A DNA stretch of 64,000 nt, from contig CAWFTJ010000007.1 in NCBI GenBank assembly GCA_963818685.1, positions 372,001-436,000 on the forward strand, in the 5' to 3' direction. Position numbers and translations under genes: made by a program. Of the stretch, positions 6,071 to 15,275 are shown piece after piece; within the stretch, counting starts at the first letter, position 1, and every line of letters starts with the position of its first letter. This DNA is from CAJCJE01 sp963818685 (GTDB lineage Bacteria; Actinomycetota; Actinomycetes; Mycobacteriales; Pseudonocardiaceae). The notes under the pieces were generated by a model. That model saw only the letters and a program-made list of their open reading frames with translations, searched no databases and had not been told where the DNA came from.

Positions 6071-8767
6071 TCAGTTGCCGTCGCCGTCCGGGGTCGGCGC
6101 GACGTCACCGCCGGGAACCTGACTGGGCATCAGTACGGTGGCATCGCCCGGGTAGGGCACGGTGAAGTTGTTGGTGGAGTACCAGATGTCGCGGTTCTCC
6201 ATGGCCATGTTCACCATGTCCTCGGTGCGGAAGTTCTGCTTGGCCGACCAGTTGGCCCACGCCTTCTGCACCGCGGTGCTCGCCTGCGCGGCCGTTGGGT
6301 TGGTGCTGGTCAGCGGGATCTGGTTGGGCAGGAACGAGTAGGGCGTGAAGTTCGGCCTGTTCGTGAACGCGTCGAACATCGGCTCGGCGGCCAGGTCCTC
6401 CTGGTTCATCGGCGGGATGCCGAGGATCTGCTCGATGGTCCGCATGACGTTGAGCTGGCTGTAGTACGTGTGCACGACCGCGCCGCGCCTGGCATACGGG
6501 CTGATCACCAGCGTCGGGTTGCGGTGCCCGTCGACGTGGTCGACACCGTTCTGCGAGTCGTCCTCGATGACGAAGATCGCCGAGTTCTTCCAGTACTGGC
6601 TGTGCGAGATCTGATCGACGATCCGGCCAAGCGCGAGGTCGTTGTCGGCAACGTGCGCCGAGGGCGTGATCGCACCGGGCGACGTGCCCTCGGTGTGGTC
6701 GTTCATCAGCCACATCAGGTTCAGCGCCGGCAGGTTGTTGTTCTTGACGTAGCCCTGGAAGTCCTGGCTGAACAGGTCGGCGCGGTACTGGTCGGGGATG
6801 TTGAGGTCGAAGTTGGGGAAGTTCGGCTTGCTGATCTGCTGCAAGGACGGGATGTCGGTGGTGGCCTTGTAGCTGCCGATCGGGTAGTTCAGCGGGCCGG
6901 ACGCCTTGCCCTCCAACACCTGCGAGTCGTGGTACCACTTCGGCCAGCTGCCGGCCTGGGTGCCGTTGCCGCTGCCGTCGTTGTAGTTGGCGATCTGCTC
7001 GCCCCAGTTGGTCACCGACTTGCCGTGCGCGAGCGCGTCGTCCCAGATCCAGCCGGACTTCACGTCCGACAACGGGTCGCCTGCCTGGTAGGAGCGGGTG
7101 TAGTTGCCGTACATCTGCTGCATGTAGTTGTTCACGAACGCCTGGTCGAGCCAATGGTGGCCCTCGGCCGAGTTCGTGCCGTCCGAGTACAGGTTGTCGA
7201 TCAGCGGGAACGTGGTCGCCAACTGGTGGATGTTGGGTGTCACGGTCTGGCCGAACTGGGCGAGGCTCGGGTCACCGTTGCCCTTGGCGACGTCGCCGAG
7301 CACCTGGTCGTAGGTGCGGTTCTCCTTGACGATCAGGAAGACGTGCTGGATGGTCGACGGGTCGCCGACACGCAGCGGCACGGCCACTTGCCTGCCGTGG
7401 CCGTTGCCCTTCTGGTTGCGCTGCGCTAGGCCGTTCCACTGGTTGTCTGCGAACACCTGCCTGGTGTAGCGGGCCATGTCGGCAGGGGACGGCGTGGCAA
7501 CGGTCTGCACGGTGCCGACGAAGTTGTAGCCAAGGTGCGAGGTTGCCGGGTTGGTGCCGACGCCCTCGTTGACCGTGCCGTTCGGCCCGACCGAGCCGAC
7601 GCCCTGCTCACTGGCCACGACCAGCTTGCCCAGCGCCGCGTCGTTCGCGATGCCGGTGGGGAACGAGCCGGTCGGGATGAGGCCCTCGAAGCTCGGCGGG
7701 GAGTACGCGTCGGTGTAGCCGTACACGGCGACCGCATTGTCCCTGCCGAGGCTGACCGCGAGGTGGGTGGCGTCGAGCATGGTCAGCCCGTTGGGCTGGG
7801 CACCGAACGGCGCGCCCGGCGCGGGGTTCGCGGTGAACGTGCGGCCCAGCTGCTGCTTTGCGGTGTCGATGCTGGTCACGGTGTCGTCGTCGGTGTTGGT
7901 GACCAGCACTGTCGACCCGACCACGAGCAGCGCACTCGGCTCAAGCCCGACCGGGAAGGTCCTGACCTGTGTGCCGGTGGTCAGGTCCACTTCGGACACC
8001 GAACCGGTTGACGGCACCGCGCTGTTGTTGTTGGTGACGACCGACGTGCCGTAGGAGTCGTCGGTGCGGTCGCCCGGCTTGGCCGGCCTGCCGCCCTGGT
8101 TGCTCACGTACGCCTTGCCGTCGGCGACGACCACGCTGTTCGGCACGTTACCGACGGTGATCTGCTTCGTCACGGTGTCGCTTGTGGTGTCGAGGACGGC
8201 GAGGCTGTTGTTCGCGCTCAGCGTGACCAGCAGGTCCGTGCCGTCCGGCGCCCAGGCCAGTCCGGCCGGCACCGGCGCACGGCCGGCGTTGCCGGGCAGC
8301 TTCACCGTGATCTGGTTGCTCAGCGTGCCGTCGGCGGCCACGTCGAACCGGGCCAGTCCACCGGGCTGGGCGGCCCACAGGTGCTTGCCGTCCGCGGAGT
8401 AGATGATGCCGCCGTCGGAGATCTTGCCGGTGCCGGTCTGTTGCAGCACCTTGTGGTTCACCAGGTCGAACACGGTGACGATGCCCGTGGTGGCACCCCC
8501 GGTGTTCAGCGCGGCGCCGGTCTTGCCGTCGGGCGCCAGCGCGAGGCCGAACGGCCTGCCGGTCTCCTTGATCACGTCGCCTGCGGGCGTGACGAACTGG
8601 TTGGTCTGCGTCAGGTACGAGCCATCCGGCTGCTGACCGACCGTCTTGGTGCCGAGCGGGTCGTTGCCGAATCCACCAGCCGCCCAGGTCACTCCGGTAC
8701 CGCCGACCAATAACGCCACTGCCGAGGTAGCGATAATAGTGCGCCTGCTCCATTTTCGTCCGAGCAT
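6071..8767 (-). CDS. secreted beta-propeller phosphoesterase (phospholipase C/acid phosphatase-like)
   Basis: 898 residues with an N-terminal signal segment (TIIATSAVALLVGGTGVTWA). Residues about 40-420 form a YVTN/NHL-like beta-propeller (repeats such as PFGLALAPDGKTG, PAGLAWAPDGTDL and PNSVVVADGKAYV). Residues about 475-820 are a phosphoesterase domain of the alkaline-phosphatase superfamily: IQHVFLIVKENRTYDQVLGD, TPNIHQLA, AEGHHWLDQAFVNNYMQ, FVIEDDSQNGVDHVDGHRNP. It probably hydrolyses phosphomonoesters or phospholipids outside the cell. Start at 8767 with GGAAGGAC upstream. Monocistronic, divergent from 9033. Confidence 0.9.
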   Translation of the reverse strand: MLGRKWSRRTIIATSAVALLVGGTGVTWAAGGFGNDPLGTKTVGQQPDGSYLTQTNQFVTPAGDVIKETGRPFGLALAPDGKTGAALNTGGATTGIVTVFDLVNHKVLQQTGTGKISDGGIIYSADGKHLWAAQPGGLARFDVAADGTLSNQITVKLPGNAGRAPVPAGLAWAPDGTDLLVTLSANNSLAVLDTTSDTVTKQITVGNVPNSVVVADGKAYVSNQGGRPAKPGDRTDDSYGTSVVTNNNSAVPSTGSVSEVDLTTGTQVRTFPVGLEPSALLVVGSTVLVTNTDDDTVTSIDTAKQQLGRTFTANPAPGAPFGAQPNGLTMLDATHLAVSLGRDNAVAVYGYTDAYSPPSFEGLIPTGSFPTGIANDAALGKLVVASEQGVGSVGPNGTVNEGVGTNPATSHLGYNFVGTVQTVATPSPADMARYTRQVFADNQWNGLAQRNQKGNGHGRQVAVPLRVGDPSTIQHVFLIVKENRTYDQVLGDVAKGNGDPSLAQFGQTVTPNIHQLATTFPLIDNLYSDGTNSAEGHHWLDQAFVNNYMQQMYGNYTRSYQAGDPLSDVKSGWIWDDALAHGKSVTNWGEQIANYNDGSGNGTQAGSWPKWYHDSQVLEGKASGPLNYPIGSYKATTDIPSLQQISKPNFPNFDLNIPDQYRADLFSQDFQGYVKNNNLPALNLMWLMNDHTEGTSPGAITPSAHVADNDLALGRIVDQISHSQYWKNSAIFVIEDDSQNGVDHVDGHRNPTLVISPYARRGAVVHTYYSQLNVMRTIEQILGIPPMNQEDLAAEPMFDAFTNRPNFTPYSFLPNQIPLTSTNPTAAQASTAVQKAWANWSAKQNFRTEDMVNMAMENRDIWYSTNNFTVPYPGDATVLMPSQVPGGDVAPTPDGDGN

Positions 8768-9032
8768 CGCTGTCCTTCCCTCACAGCTGATTCACCGAGC
8801 CGAGCGAGCCTAGACACGCGAAGCGGGACGCCGCACCAACAAAAGCGTTCATGCAGGTTAACTCTGGGACTGGTCGGCTGACCGACCGAGGACGGGCCGC
8901 CGCGAGGGTGCCGGTTGTGTGACCGCGCGTGCTGCGTGGCCGACGAGCAGATCCGCCCGGTCGGGCCTGGCCGAGATCGCCCTGTTGTCGTAACCGGATA
9001 ACGCACGGCCGCCCACGCTCGATGACGAGAGA

Positions 9033-10073
9033 GTGAGCAATCCGGGCGACGCGCAACTGTGGAAGTTCTCGGGTCACGTTGGCCCGCTCGGCGGTGGTAT
9101 CGACGTGCAGATTCCGTATTATCCCGGACTGCTCGCGGACATTCTCAAGGCCGAGATCGTCGATCCGCTCACGCTGCTGCTGCAGAAGGTTCTGCACGTC
9201 AGCGACTTCGTCGGCGAGTCGTTGGGTGATCGGGCCGGACGCTCGCCCGGCGACGTCGAGATGCCGGTGCGCAAGCTGCGCAAGAGCCTGGCAACGGCGA
9301 AGGTCGGCAAATCACCGGTGCCGATGCGGGTCACCGGGATCTTCTCCACCGCGGTGCTGCTCAGTTACGGCTGGTGGGAGCGGACCGGGCCGGGCGTCCG
9401 ACCGGTCGGACGCAACGACATCCAGCGGTGGACCTACGCCGGATTCGAGGAATGGGCGCCGTCGTGGGATTTCACCAGCGAGAGCGGGCACGGCAACGAA
9501 TCATTCTTTCTCGGACAACTCGGTCACGGCGACGAGGCGAATTCCATCCTGGTCGTCGCCGTCGGCGAACGGGCGCGGGCGATTCGGTCCGGCATCGTCG
9601 GACTGATGCGCGAACGGGAGATCGCCGCGCTCGCCACCGAGATCACCGGACTGCTGTGCCACCGAAGCCATCTGCGCAAGCGCAATCCGCAACTCGCGGT
9701 GATCGCGGAACGCTGGCACCGCGACTTCAACTACTGCCTGCTGCTCGACTCCGACCACCATCGCATCACGCCGGTGCACGAGATGCCCGACTTCTACTCG
9801 GCCTACCTGTGGAAGTGCCTGTGGGCCAAGGACACCGCGCCGACCGGCCTGCCGCAGCTCAACGACTGCTACCTGATCTGGGAGCACACCGACCTCACCA
9901 AACCGGGCGCGATCCGGTACAACCTGGACAGCCTGCAGCACAAGGAGGAGTTCCTCACCCGCGAGTACGGCGCCATGGAACTGCTGCAGAAGTCCGGCCC
10001 GCTGATCCCCGAGCAGCCGAGCCTGTCCTCGGACTCGTTGCAGGCCCTGTTCGGCGCGATCGGCCGGATGTGA
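9033..10073 (+). CDS. conserved hypothetical protein coupled to a GNAT gene
   Basis: 346 residues, GTG start with a purine-rich GAGAGA just upstream. No family recognised. It has no signal peptide or membrane segment and looks like a globular cytosolic protein with several Trp-rich stretches (VLLSYGWWERTGPG, YSAYLWKCLWAKD) and an acidic/His cluster LLLDSDHHRITPVHEMPDF. Its stop overlaps the next start by 4 bases (GTGA), so it is translated together with the GNAT-domain protein and probably works with it. The 265-bp region upstream (8768-9032) holds only the divergent promoters. Confidence 0.8.
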   Translation: MSNPGDAQLWKFSGHVGPLGGGIDVQIPYYPGLLADILKAEIVDPLTLLLQKVLHVSDFVGESLGDRAGRSPGDVEMPVRKLRKSLATAKVGKSPVPMRVTGIFSTAVLLSYGWWERTGPGVRPVGRNDIQRWTYAGFEEWAPSWDFTSESGHGNESFFLGQLGHGDEANSILVVAVGERARAIRSGIVGLMREREIAALATEITGLLCHRSHLRKRNPQLAVIAERWHRDFNYCLLLDSDHHRITPVHEMPDFYSAYLWKCLWAKDTAPTGLPQLNDCYLIWEHTDLTKPGAIRYNLDSLQHKEEFLTREYGAMELLQKSGPLIPEQPSLSSDSLQALFGAIGRM

Positions 10074-11476
10074 CCGCCGTGCTCACGTTCCGCGAGTTGA
10101 CCGCCGACGCGTCGGACCTGGCGATCCTGCGGACCTTCTACGACACCCTCTACGTCGCCGAGTTCCCCGACCCCGACGAGCGCGAGACGCTCGCGAACAT
10201 GGCCGACTACCTGCGGCGCAAGGACGAAGGCTGGTACGGCCGCAACAGCTACCACATCGTGCTCGGCTTCTCCGGCGGCGAGATCGTCGCCGCGTCGGTC
10301 AGCGACTACCTCGCCGAGCCGAACACGGGCGTCGTCGAGTTCATCGTGGTCGCGCCCGCCGGTCGCGGTTCCGGAGTCGGCGGCCGGTTGCTCGCGCACA
10401 CCGAGGCCCTGTTCGACCAGGACGCCTGGCGCGCGCACGGCAGGCCGGTGGACGCGGTGCTGGCCGAGATGAACGATCCGTTCGCGACATCGGCGCTCAC
10501 CGACAACCTCGATCCGGTGGCCAGGGCGCTGATCTGGCACCGGTGGGGTTTCGGCGGCCTTGACTTCCCGTACGTGCAGCCCGCGCTGTCCGCCGACCAG
10601 GAGCCGGTCACGAACCTGATCCTGATCTGCAAGCCGTGCCGGCCGGACTGGGCGAGCACGGTGCCGGCGGGGGCCGTCGTGGCCAGCGTGCACGAATACC
10701 TGCGCTGGGCCATGCGCATCGACGAACCGGGCGAGGCGCCCGAGTTCCGGCGAATGGCCGATGTGCTCGGCGGCACGGATCGGGTCGGGCTGCTGGCGTT
10801 GGACCGATACGTGGGGCGGGACGACGCGGTCGATGTCCGCTCCGCGCTGGTCGAACCGGAGTTCGGCAGGGCGATGGCCTTGTACCGCACGACGTTCCCG
10901 ACCGGACCGGCCACCGTGTCCGAGTCGGCGTTCCGCGCCGCGCGCCGCGCGCCCGGCTATCACCTGTGGACGGTGCGCAGGAAGGGGGGCGATCCCGAGC
11001 CGGAGGGGCTGGCGTCGTTCTTCGCGCTCCCCGCGGCGGGATTCGTCGGCTACGTCGCGCTGACCGGCGGCCTGCACGGCACCGGCCTGTTGCGCGGACT
11101 GGTCGCCAGGATCGAGACCCAGCTGCTGGCCGAGCGCGCCGAGGTGCGTGGTTGGTACGCGGAGGTCGCGGCGGACGGGGACATCACGCCGTATCGGCGC
11201 ATCGGCTGTCGTGAGCTGGCCGTCGACTACCACCAGCCCGAGCCAGATCTGCCGCTGCGGCTGGTGTTCCGCGCACCGGGCCGCTGCTACGCGCCGCCTC
11301 GCCTTGCCGCGCGTGACCTACTCACCGACGTCGAGGCCATCCTGTCGACCGTCTACGGCATCGCGGAGCCGTGCGCGCACAGCGCGTACCGGCGAGTCGC
11401 GGCCGCGCTGCCCGACCCGGACGGTGACGTGCCCCTGCGGGTGAGGTGCCACTGCGGTGAGGTGCCACTGCGGTGA
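10070..11476 (+). CDS. GNAT-family N-acetyltransferase, probably tandem-domain
   Basis: 468 residues from the GTG at 10070, which overlaps the upstream stop (GTGA). Residues about 5-185 are a GNAT domain with the acetyl-CoA motif EFIVVAPAGRGSGVGGRLL (R-x-x-G-x-G type). Residues about 290-390 look like a second, degenerate GNAT domain (GYVALTGGLHGTGLLRGLVA). The C-terminal end is shaped by 16-bp tandem DNA repeats that run across the stop codon, so its last ~15 residues may vary between strains. Substrate unknown. Confidence 0.85.
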   Translation: MTAVLTFRELTADASDLAILRTFYDTLYVAEFPDPDERETLANMADYLRRKDEGWYGRNSYHIVLGFSGGEIVAASVSDYLAEPNTGVVEFIVVAPAGRGSGVGGRLLAHTEALFDQDAWRAHGRPVDAVLAEMNDPFATSALTDNLDPVARALIWHRWGFGGLDFPYVQPALSADQEPVTNLILICKPCRPDWASTVPAGAVVASVHEYLRWAMRIDEPGEAPEFRRMADVLGGTDRVGLLALDRYVGRDDAVDVRSALVEPEFGRAMALYRTTFPTGPATVSESAFRAARRAPGYHLWTVRRKGGDPEPEGLASFFALPAAGFVGYVALTGGLHGTGLLRGLVARIETQLLAERAEVRGWYAEVAADGDITPYRRIGCRELAVDYHQPEPDLPLRLVFRAPGRCYAPPRLAARDLLTDVEAILSTVYGIAEPCAHSAYRRVAAALPDPDGDVPLRVRCHCGEVPLR

Positions 11477-11503
11477 GGTGCCACTGCGGTAGGTGTCACT
11501 GCG
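11424..11503 (+). repeat. 16-bp tandem repeat spanning a stop codon
   Basis: Three perfect copies of GTGAGGTGCCACTGCG at 11441-11456, 11457-11472 and 11473-11488, flanked by degenerate copies at 11424-11440 (17 bases) and 11489-11503 (15 bases). The GNAT stop codon (11474-11476) lies in the third copy. Because 16 is not a multiple of 3, gain or loss of a copy would change the reading frame of the tail. Confidence 0.9.
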
Positions 11504-11522
11504 CGCCGGTAGCGTGACGGCG

Positions 11523-11550
11523 CACATTTCACTACCCACATTTCACTACC
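11523..11550 (+). repeat. 14-bp tandem duplication in a 5' leader
   Basis: CACATTTCACTACC occurs twice back to back (11523-11536 and 11537-11550), directly before the AGGAGG ribosome site of the molbindin gene. It could be a binding site or a slippage product; no regulator is evident. Confidence 0.85.
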
Positions 11551-11561
11551 AGGAGGCAGTC

Positions 11562-11771
11562 GTGCGTTTGTCCGCGCGGAATCAGCTCAACGGAACGGTC
11601 GCCGCGATCGAGGACGGTGCGGTGATGACCATCGTCAAGGTCGACCTCGGCGGCGGCCAGTCGGTGACCGCGTCGGTGACCAAGGAGTCCGTCGCCGACC
11701 TCGGTCTCACGGTCGGCTCGCCGGTCACGGCGGTCATCAAGTCCACCGAGGTCATGCTGGCCGTCGACTGA
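11562..11771 (+). CDS. molbindin-type TOBE-domain protein
   Basis: 69 residues, GTG start after AGGAGG. The whole protein is a single Mop/TOBE domain: VRLSARNQLNGTVAAIEDG, then QSVTASVTKESVADLGL and GSPVTAVIKSTEVMLAVD. Such small proteins bind molybdate or tungstate oxyanions as oligomers and store or buffer them in the cytosol. No mod transporter or molybdenum-enzyme gene lies in the window. Length (~70 residues) is standard for molbindins. Confidence 0.9.
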   Translation: MRLSARNQLNGTVAAIEDGAVMTIVKVDLGGGQSVTASVTKESVADLGLTVGSPVTAVIKSTEVMLAVD

Positions 11772-11772
11772 T

Positions 11773-13107
11773 TCAGTCCCCGGATTTGGCCGCGGCCAAC
11801 AGTGCCGCCCAGTCCGCGATCTTCACCCGGCTGCGCCCGGCACCCGCGCCAAGCGCCTTCTCGGCCGCCTCGATCGCGACCCAGCCTGCCCAGGTGATCA
11901 CCGCGACGTCGCGGTCGCGCAGCAGCTCCAGGATCGCGTCCTGGTCGCGGTGCCGGGCCTTGGGCAGCTGGTCCCGATCGGCGAGCAGGGTGGCAACGGT
12001 CTCCTTGGCGTCGCTCTTGTTGGTGCCGATCACGCCGGTCGGGCCGCGCTTGATCCAGCCGACCGCGTACTGGCCGGCCAGCGGCGCACCGTCCGGGCCG
12101 AGCACCCGGCCCCTGTCGTTCGGGATCACCCCGGCCGACGCGTCGAACGGGACACCCGTCATGCCAAGACCCCGGTAGCCGACCGCGCGCAGCAGCAGCT
12201 GCGCTGGCAGCGTCTGGAGGTCGTTCTCGTCCGCGCCGGGCTCGTTGCGGCGCAGCACCACGGCTTCGAGCCGGTCATCGCCGAGTAACGCGGTCGGCAC
12301 CCTGCGGAAGTGGAAGTGGATTCGGCGCGGCTTGCCGGTCAGCGACCGGCTCGCCCACTCCAGCATGACGTCCACGTTGCGCTTGGCGATCTTGTCCTCG
12401 GCGAGCGCGGCCTGGTCGGCCTCGGTCAGCTCCAGCTGCGCCGGATCGACGACGACGTCCGCGTTGGCGAGTTCACCCAGCTCGCGCAGTTCCTTGGTGG
12501 TGAACTTGGCCTGCGCAGGGCCGCGCCGCGCGACCAGGTGGATGTCGGTGATGCTGCTGGTCGCGAGCGCGTCGAGCACGTCGTCGGACATGTCGGTCGC
12601 CGCGCGCAGCTCGTCACTGGTCTTGGCCAGAATCCTGGCCACGTCGAGCGCGACGTTGCCGGCGCCGATCACCACCGCACTGGTCGCGGTCAGCGCGAAC
12701 TGGGGCAGCCGGTCCGGATGACCGCAGTACCAGGACACGAAGTCCTTGGCGCCGAAGCTGCCGGGCAGGTCCTCGCCGGGAATGCCGAGCCTGCGGTCGG
12801 AGCCGGAGCCGAACGCGTAGACGACCGCGTCGTAGTAGTCGAGCAGTTCGGCCGGTTCGACGTCGACGCCGATCTCTACGCCGCCGAGAAACCGCACTTC
12901 CGGCTGGTCGAGGATGCGTCGCAGCGCGGTCTCCAGCGACTTCATCTTGAGGTGGTCCGGGGCGACGCCGTAACGCAGCAGCCCGTACGGCGCCGGCAGC
13001 CGGTCGAACACGTCGATCGCGATGTCGCCCTGCTTGACCAGCTCATCGGCCGTGTACAGCCCGGCAGGGCCGGACCCGACCACCGCGACCCGGATCGCCT
13101 CGGACAC
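11773..13107 (-). CDS. fprA: ferredoxin/adrenodoxin-type NADP+ reductase
   Basis: 444 residues from the GTG at 13107. N-terminal FAD motif RVAVVGSGPAGLYTADEL; NADP motif SAVVIGAGNVALDVARILA around residue 150; and the family's VGWIKRGPTGVIGTNKSDA stretch near residue 355. It resembles mycobacterial FprA and mitochondrial adrenodoxin reductase, which pass electrons from NADPH to small ferredoxins feeding P450s or other redox enzymes. A membrane is not involved. It stands alone, convergent with the molbindin gene (1-base gap). An ORF start further upstream was rejected because the family begins at the FAD motif. Confidence 0.92.
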   Translation of the reverse strand: MSEAIRVAVVGSGPAGLYTADELVKQGDIAIDVFDRLPAPYGLLRYGVAPDHLKMKSLETALRRILDQPEVRFLGGVEIGVDVEPAELLDYYDAVVYAFGSGSDRRLGIPGEDLPGSFGAKDFVSWYCGHPDRLPQFALTATSAVVIGAGNVALDVARILAKTSDELRAATDMSDDVLDALATSSITDIHLVARRGPAQAKFTTKELRELGELANADVVVDPAQLELTEADQAALAEDKIAKRNVDVMLEWASRSLTGKPRRIHFHFRRVPTALLGDDRLEAVVLRRNEPGADENDLQTLPAQLLLRAVGYRGLGMTGVPFDASAGVIPNDRGRVLGPDGAPLAGQYAVGWIKRGPTGVIGTNKSDAKETVATLLADRDQLPKARHRDQDAILELLRDRDVAVITWAGWVAIEAAEKALGAGAGRSRVKIADWAALLAAAKSGD

Positions 13108-13168
13108 CCCACACCTGCTTCCCGCCGGCACCGGCCGGCCCGTCAAGCGTGCTGATCTCCATCCGAGC

Positions 13169-15196
13169 CTAGTCCGCCGGACTGGTCGCGTGCTGGGAGT
13201 GGCCGTGGAGACCGGGACGGTCATCGCGCAGGTCCAGCCAGGCGACCTGCTCGGGGCTCAGCTCGACGTCCAGCGCGACCAGCGAGGAACGGGTTTCCTC
13301 CAGGGTGCGCGGGCCGATCAGCGGGAAGGTCGGGAACGGCTGGTGCAGCACGTAGGCCAGCGCGACCGCGGTCGGCGGCACGCCGAGCCGCACGGCCAGT
13401 TCGCGAACCCGGCGCAGCCGCTCGAAGTTGGCGTCGCTGTAGAAACACCGCACCAGTTCGGCGTCGGATCGGTCGGCCGGATCTGCGCGGCCTGTGAAGA
13501 ACCCGCGTGCCTGGCTGGACCACGCGAACAGCGGCACCTGCCGTTCGGTCAGCCACTCCCGCGACGCCGGGTCGCTGACGTGTTCGCAGCCCGCCCAGGG
13601 CAGGTCGTACGCCTGCGCGAGCGAGAAATGGTCGCTCAGCGCGGAAAACGGCTGCCGGCCCTCCCGTTCCGCGTACGCGTTCGCCTCGGCGAACCGGGCA
13701 GGTGTCCAGTTCGACCCGCCGTACACGCCGATCCGCCCCGCCCTGTGCAGTTCGTCCAGCGCGTCCACGAACTCGCCGACCGGGATCGCCGGGTTGTCGC
13801 GGTGCAGGAAGTAGATGTCCACGTGGTCGGTCCGCAACCGCTCCAGGCTCTCGGCGAGCTGGCGGCCGATGGACTCCGGGTTGTCGTGCGGGGGGTGCGC
13901 GCCCTTGCCGATCACCACGATCTCGTCGCGCACGCCGCGATCGGTGATCCACTGGCCGAGCAGCGCTTCCAGCCGGCCGGTGCCGTACACGTGCGCGGTG
14001 TCGAAGGCGTTGCCGCCGCGCTCGACGAAGTCGTCGAACACCACGGATGCGTGCACCAGGTTCGGCTGGTTGTCCACGCCCATGATCAGCCGCGAGATCG
14101 GCTTGTCGACGCCGTGGATCTTGTCGTAGCGCATCGTGTCCGTGCGCCGCGCCGGCCCGAAACCGGTGACGATGTTCGTGGCCCGTTCCTGCGGGTAGGT
14201 CAGGTCGATCTCGGCGCGCCACCGGTCCAGCGTGGCCATGTTGCCCAGCGTGTCGGCCCAGCTCATCTCGGGCGCCTGCCGATCGGCCAGGTGCGCGGCC
14301 ACCGTGTCGGCCTCGGCCGCGTACTGCCACTGTGGCGCGATCTTGATCTCCGCGACGTCCGTGCCGACCCGGTGCAACATGATCGAACTCGGCTCGGCCG
14401 CGCTCGGCAGCCACGGCTCCGGCACGACCAGATACCCCTCGGAACCCAGCACCCGCACGGAGTTCTCGCCGGCCAGCCGGATGCCCGTGCTCACCGAGGC
14501 GGTCATGCCGCTGGCGAAGCCGAGCGACGCGGTGGTCCACTCGTCAACGCCGGTCTCGCCGATCCGCCCCACCGCCGTCACCGACACCGGGTCAGCGAAC
14601 GCCGCTCCGGTCGCCACGCCCGCGATCAGCCGCGCCATCGACACCGGATACCCGCCGACGTCCAGAATGCCGCCCCCGCCGAGGTTCGGGTCGAACAGCC
14701 GACCCTCCGCGCGCAGGTCGGTCGCGAACGCGAACGACGCGTCGACGTGCCGCACCTCGCCGATGGCGCCGTCCCGGATCAGCTCGACCAGCCGGCGGGT
14801 CTGCGGGTGGCAGCGGTACATGTAGGCTTCCATCAGGAAGACGTCCGCCCGCCGCGCCGCCTCGACCAACGCCATGGACCAGGCGTGGTTGAGGGTCAAC
14901 GGTTTCTCGCACAGCACGTGCTTTCCCGCCTCGATCGCCCGCAACGACCACTCGAAGTGCAGCGGGTGCGGTGTGGCGACGTACACCGCGTGCACCTCGT
15001 CGTCGGCCAACAGCTCCGCATAGTCCCCATAGGACCGCTGCGCGCCGAACTCGGCGGCGAAGCGTGCCGCCCGCCCCGGATCGCGGCTGGCCACCGCGGC
15101 CAGTCGCCCGGTCGCAGACTGTGGCAGTTGACCTGCGAAGGCACGAGCGATGTTGCCAGGGCCGAGAATGCCCCAGACGAGCGTGCGGTCGGCCAC
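13169..15196 (-). CDS. fusion of Gfo/Idh/MocA oxidoreductase and aldo/keto reductase
   Basis: 675 residues. Residues 1-~325 are a Gfo/Idh/MocA dehydrogenase: VWGILGPGNIARAFAGQL (NAD-binding), then HVLCEKPLTLNH with the conserved EKP. Residues ~340-665 are an aldo/keto reductase with tetrad candidates in NAFDTAHVYG (Asp, Tyr), IGKGAH (Lys) and YFLHRDNP (His), plus an NADP-binding PLIGPRTLEE end. Both halves look complete and active, so one polypeptide could do two linked sugar or inositol redox steps. The ORF is continuous with no internal stop; each half is normally a separate gene. Confidence 0.92.
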   Translation of the reverse strand: MADRTLVWGILGPGNIARAFAGQLPQSATGRLAAVASRDPGRAARFAAEFGAQRSYGDYAELLADDEVHAVYVATPHPLHFEWSLRAIEAGKHVLCEKPLTLNHAWSMALVEAARRADVFLMEAYMYRCHPQTRRLVELIRDGAIGEVRHVDASFAFATDLRAEGRLFDPNLGGGGILDVGGYPVSMARLIAGVATGAAFADPVSVTAVGRIGETGVDEWTTASLGFASGMTASVSTGIRLAGENSVRVLGSEGYLVVPEPWLPSAAEPSSIMLHRVGTDVAEIKIAPQWQYAAEADTVAAHLADRQAPEMSWADTLGNMATLDRWRAEIDLTYPQERATNIVTGFGPARRTDTMRYDKIHGVDKPISRLIMGVDNQPNLVHASVVFDDFVERGGNAFDTAHVYGTGRLEALLGQWITDRGVRDEIVVIGKGAHPPHDNPESIGRQLAESLERLRTDHVDIYFLHRDNPAIPVGEFVDALDELHRAGRIGVYGGSNWTPARFAEANAYAEREGRQPFSALSDHFSLAQAYDLPWAGCEHVSDPASREWLTERQVPLFAWSSQARGFFTGRADPADRSDAELVRCFYSDANFERLRRVRELAVRLGVPPTAVALAYVLHQPFPTFPLIGPRTLEETRSSLVALDVELSPEQVAWLDLRDDRPGLHGHSQHATSPAD

Positions 15197-15275
15197 GGAC
15201 GACTCCTTTGCGGTGCGGATCAGGCTTCCTCCCCATCTCAGCAGACTCGCGAGCCGGGAGCATAGGGTGACCGGT

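Noticed and set aside
5885..7429. 514-residue plus-strand ORF opposite the phosphoesterase
   Set aside because: Antisense shadow in high-GC DNA; Val/Arg-rich low-complexity sequence without domains, while the minus strand encodes a clear signal peptide and phosphoesterase motifs.
8840..8880. Possible PHO box (GTTCATGCAG-GTTAACTCTG) upstream of the phosphoesterase
   Set aside because: Repeat units are 10 bases apart instead of 11 and match GTTCACC poorly.
13022..15265. 747-residue plus-strand ORF opposite the Gfo/Idh-aldo/keto fusion
   Set aside because: No recognisable motif and biased composition; the minus-strand protein has two complete enzyme domains.
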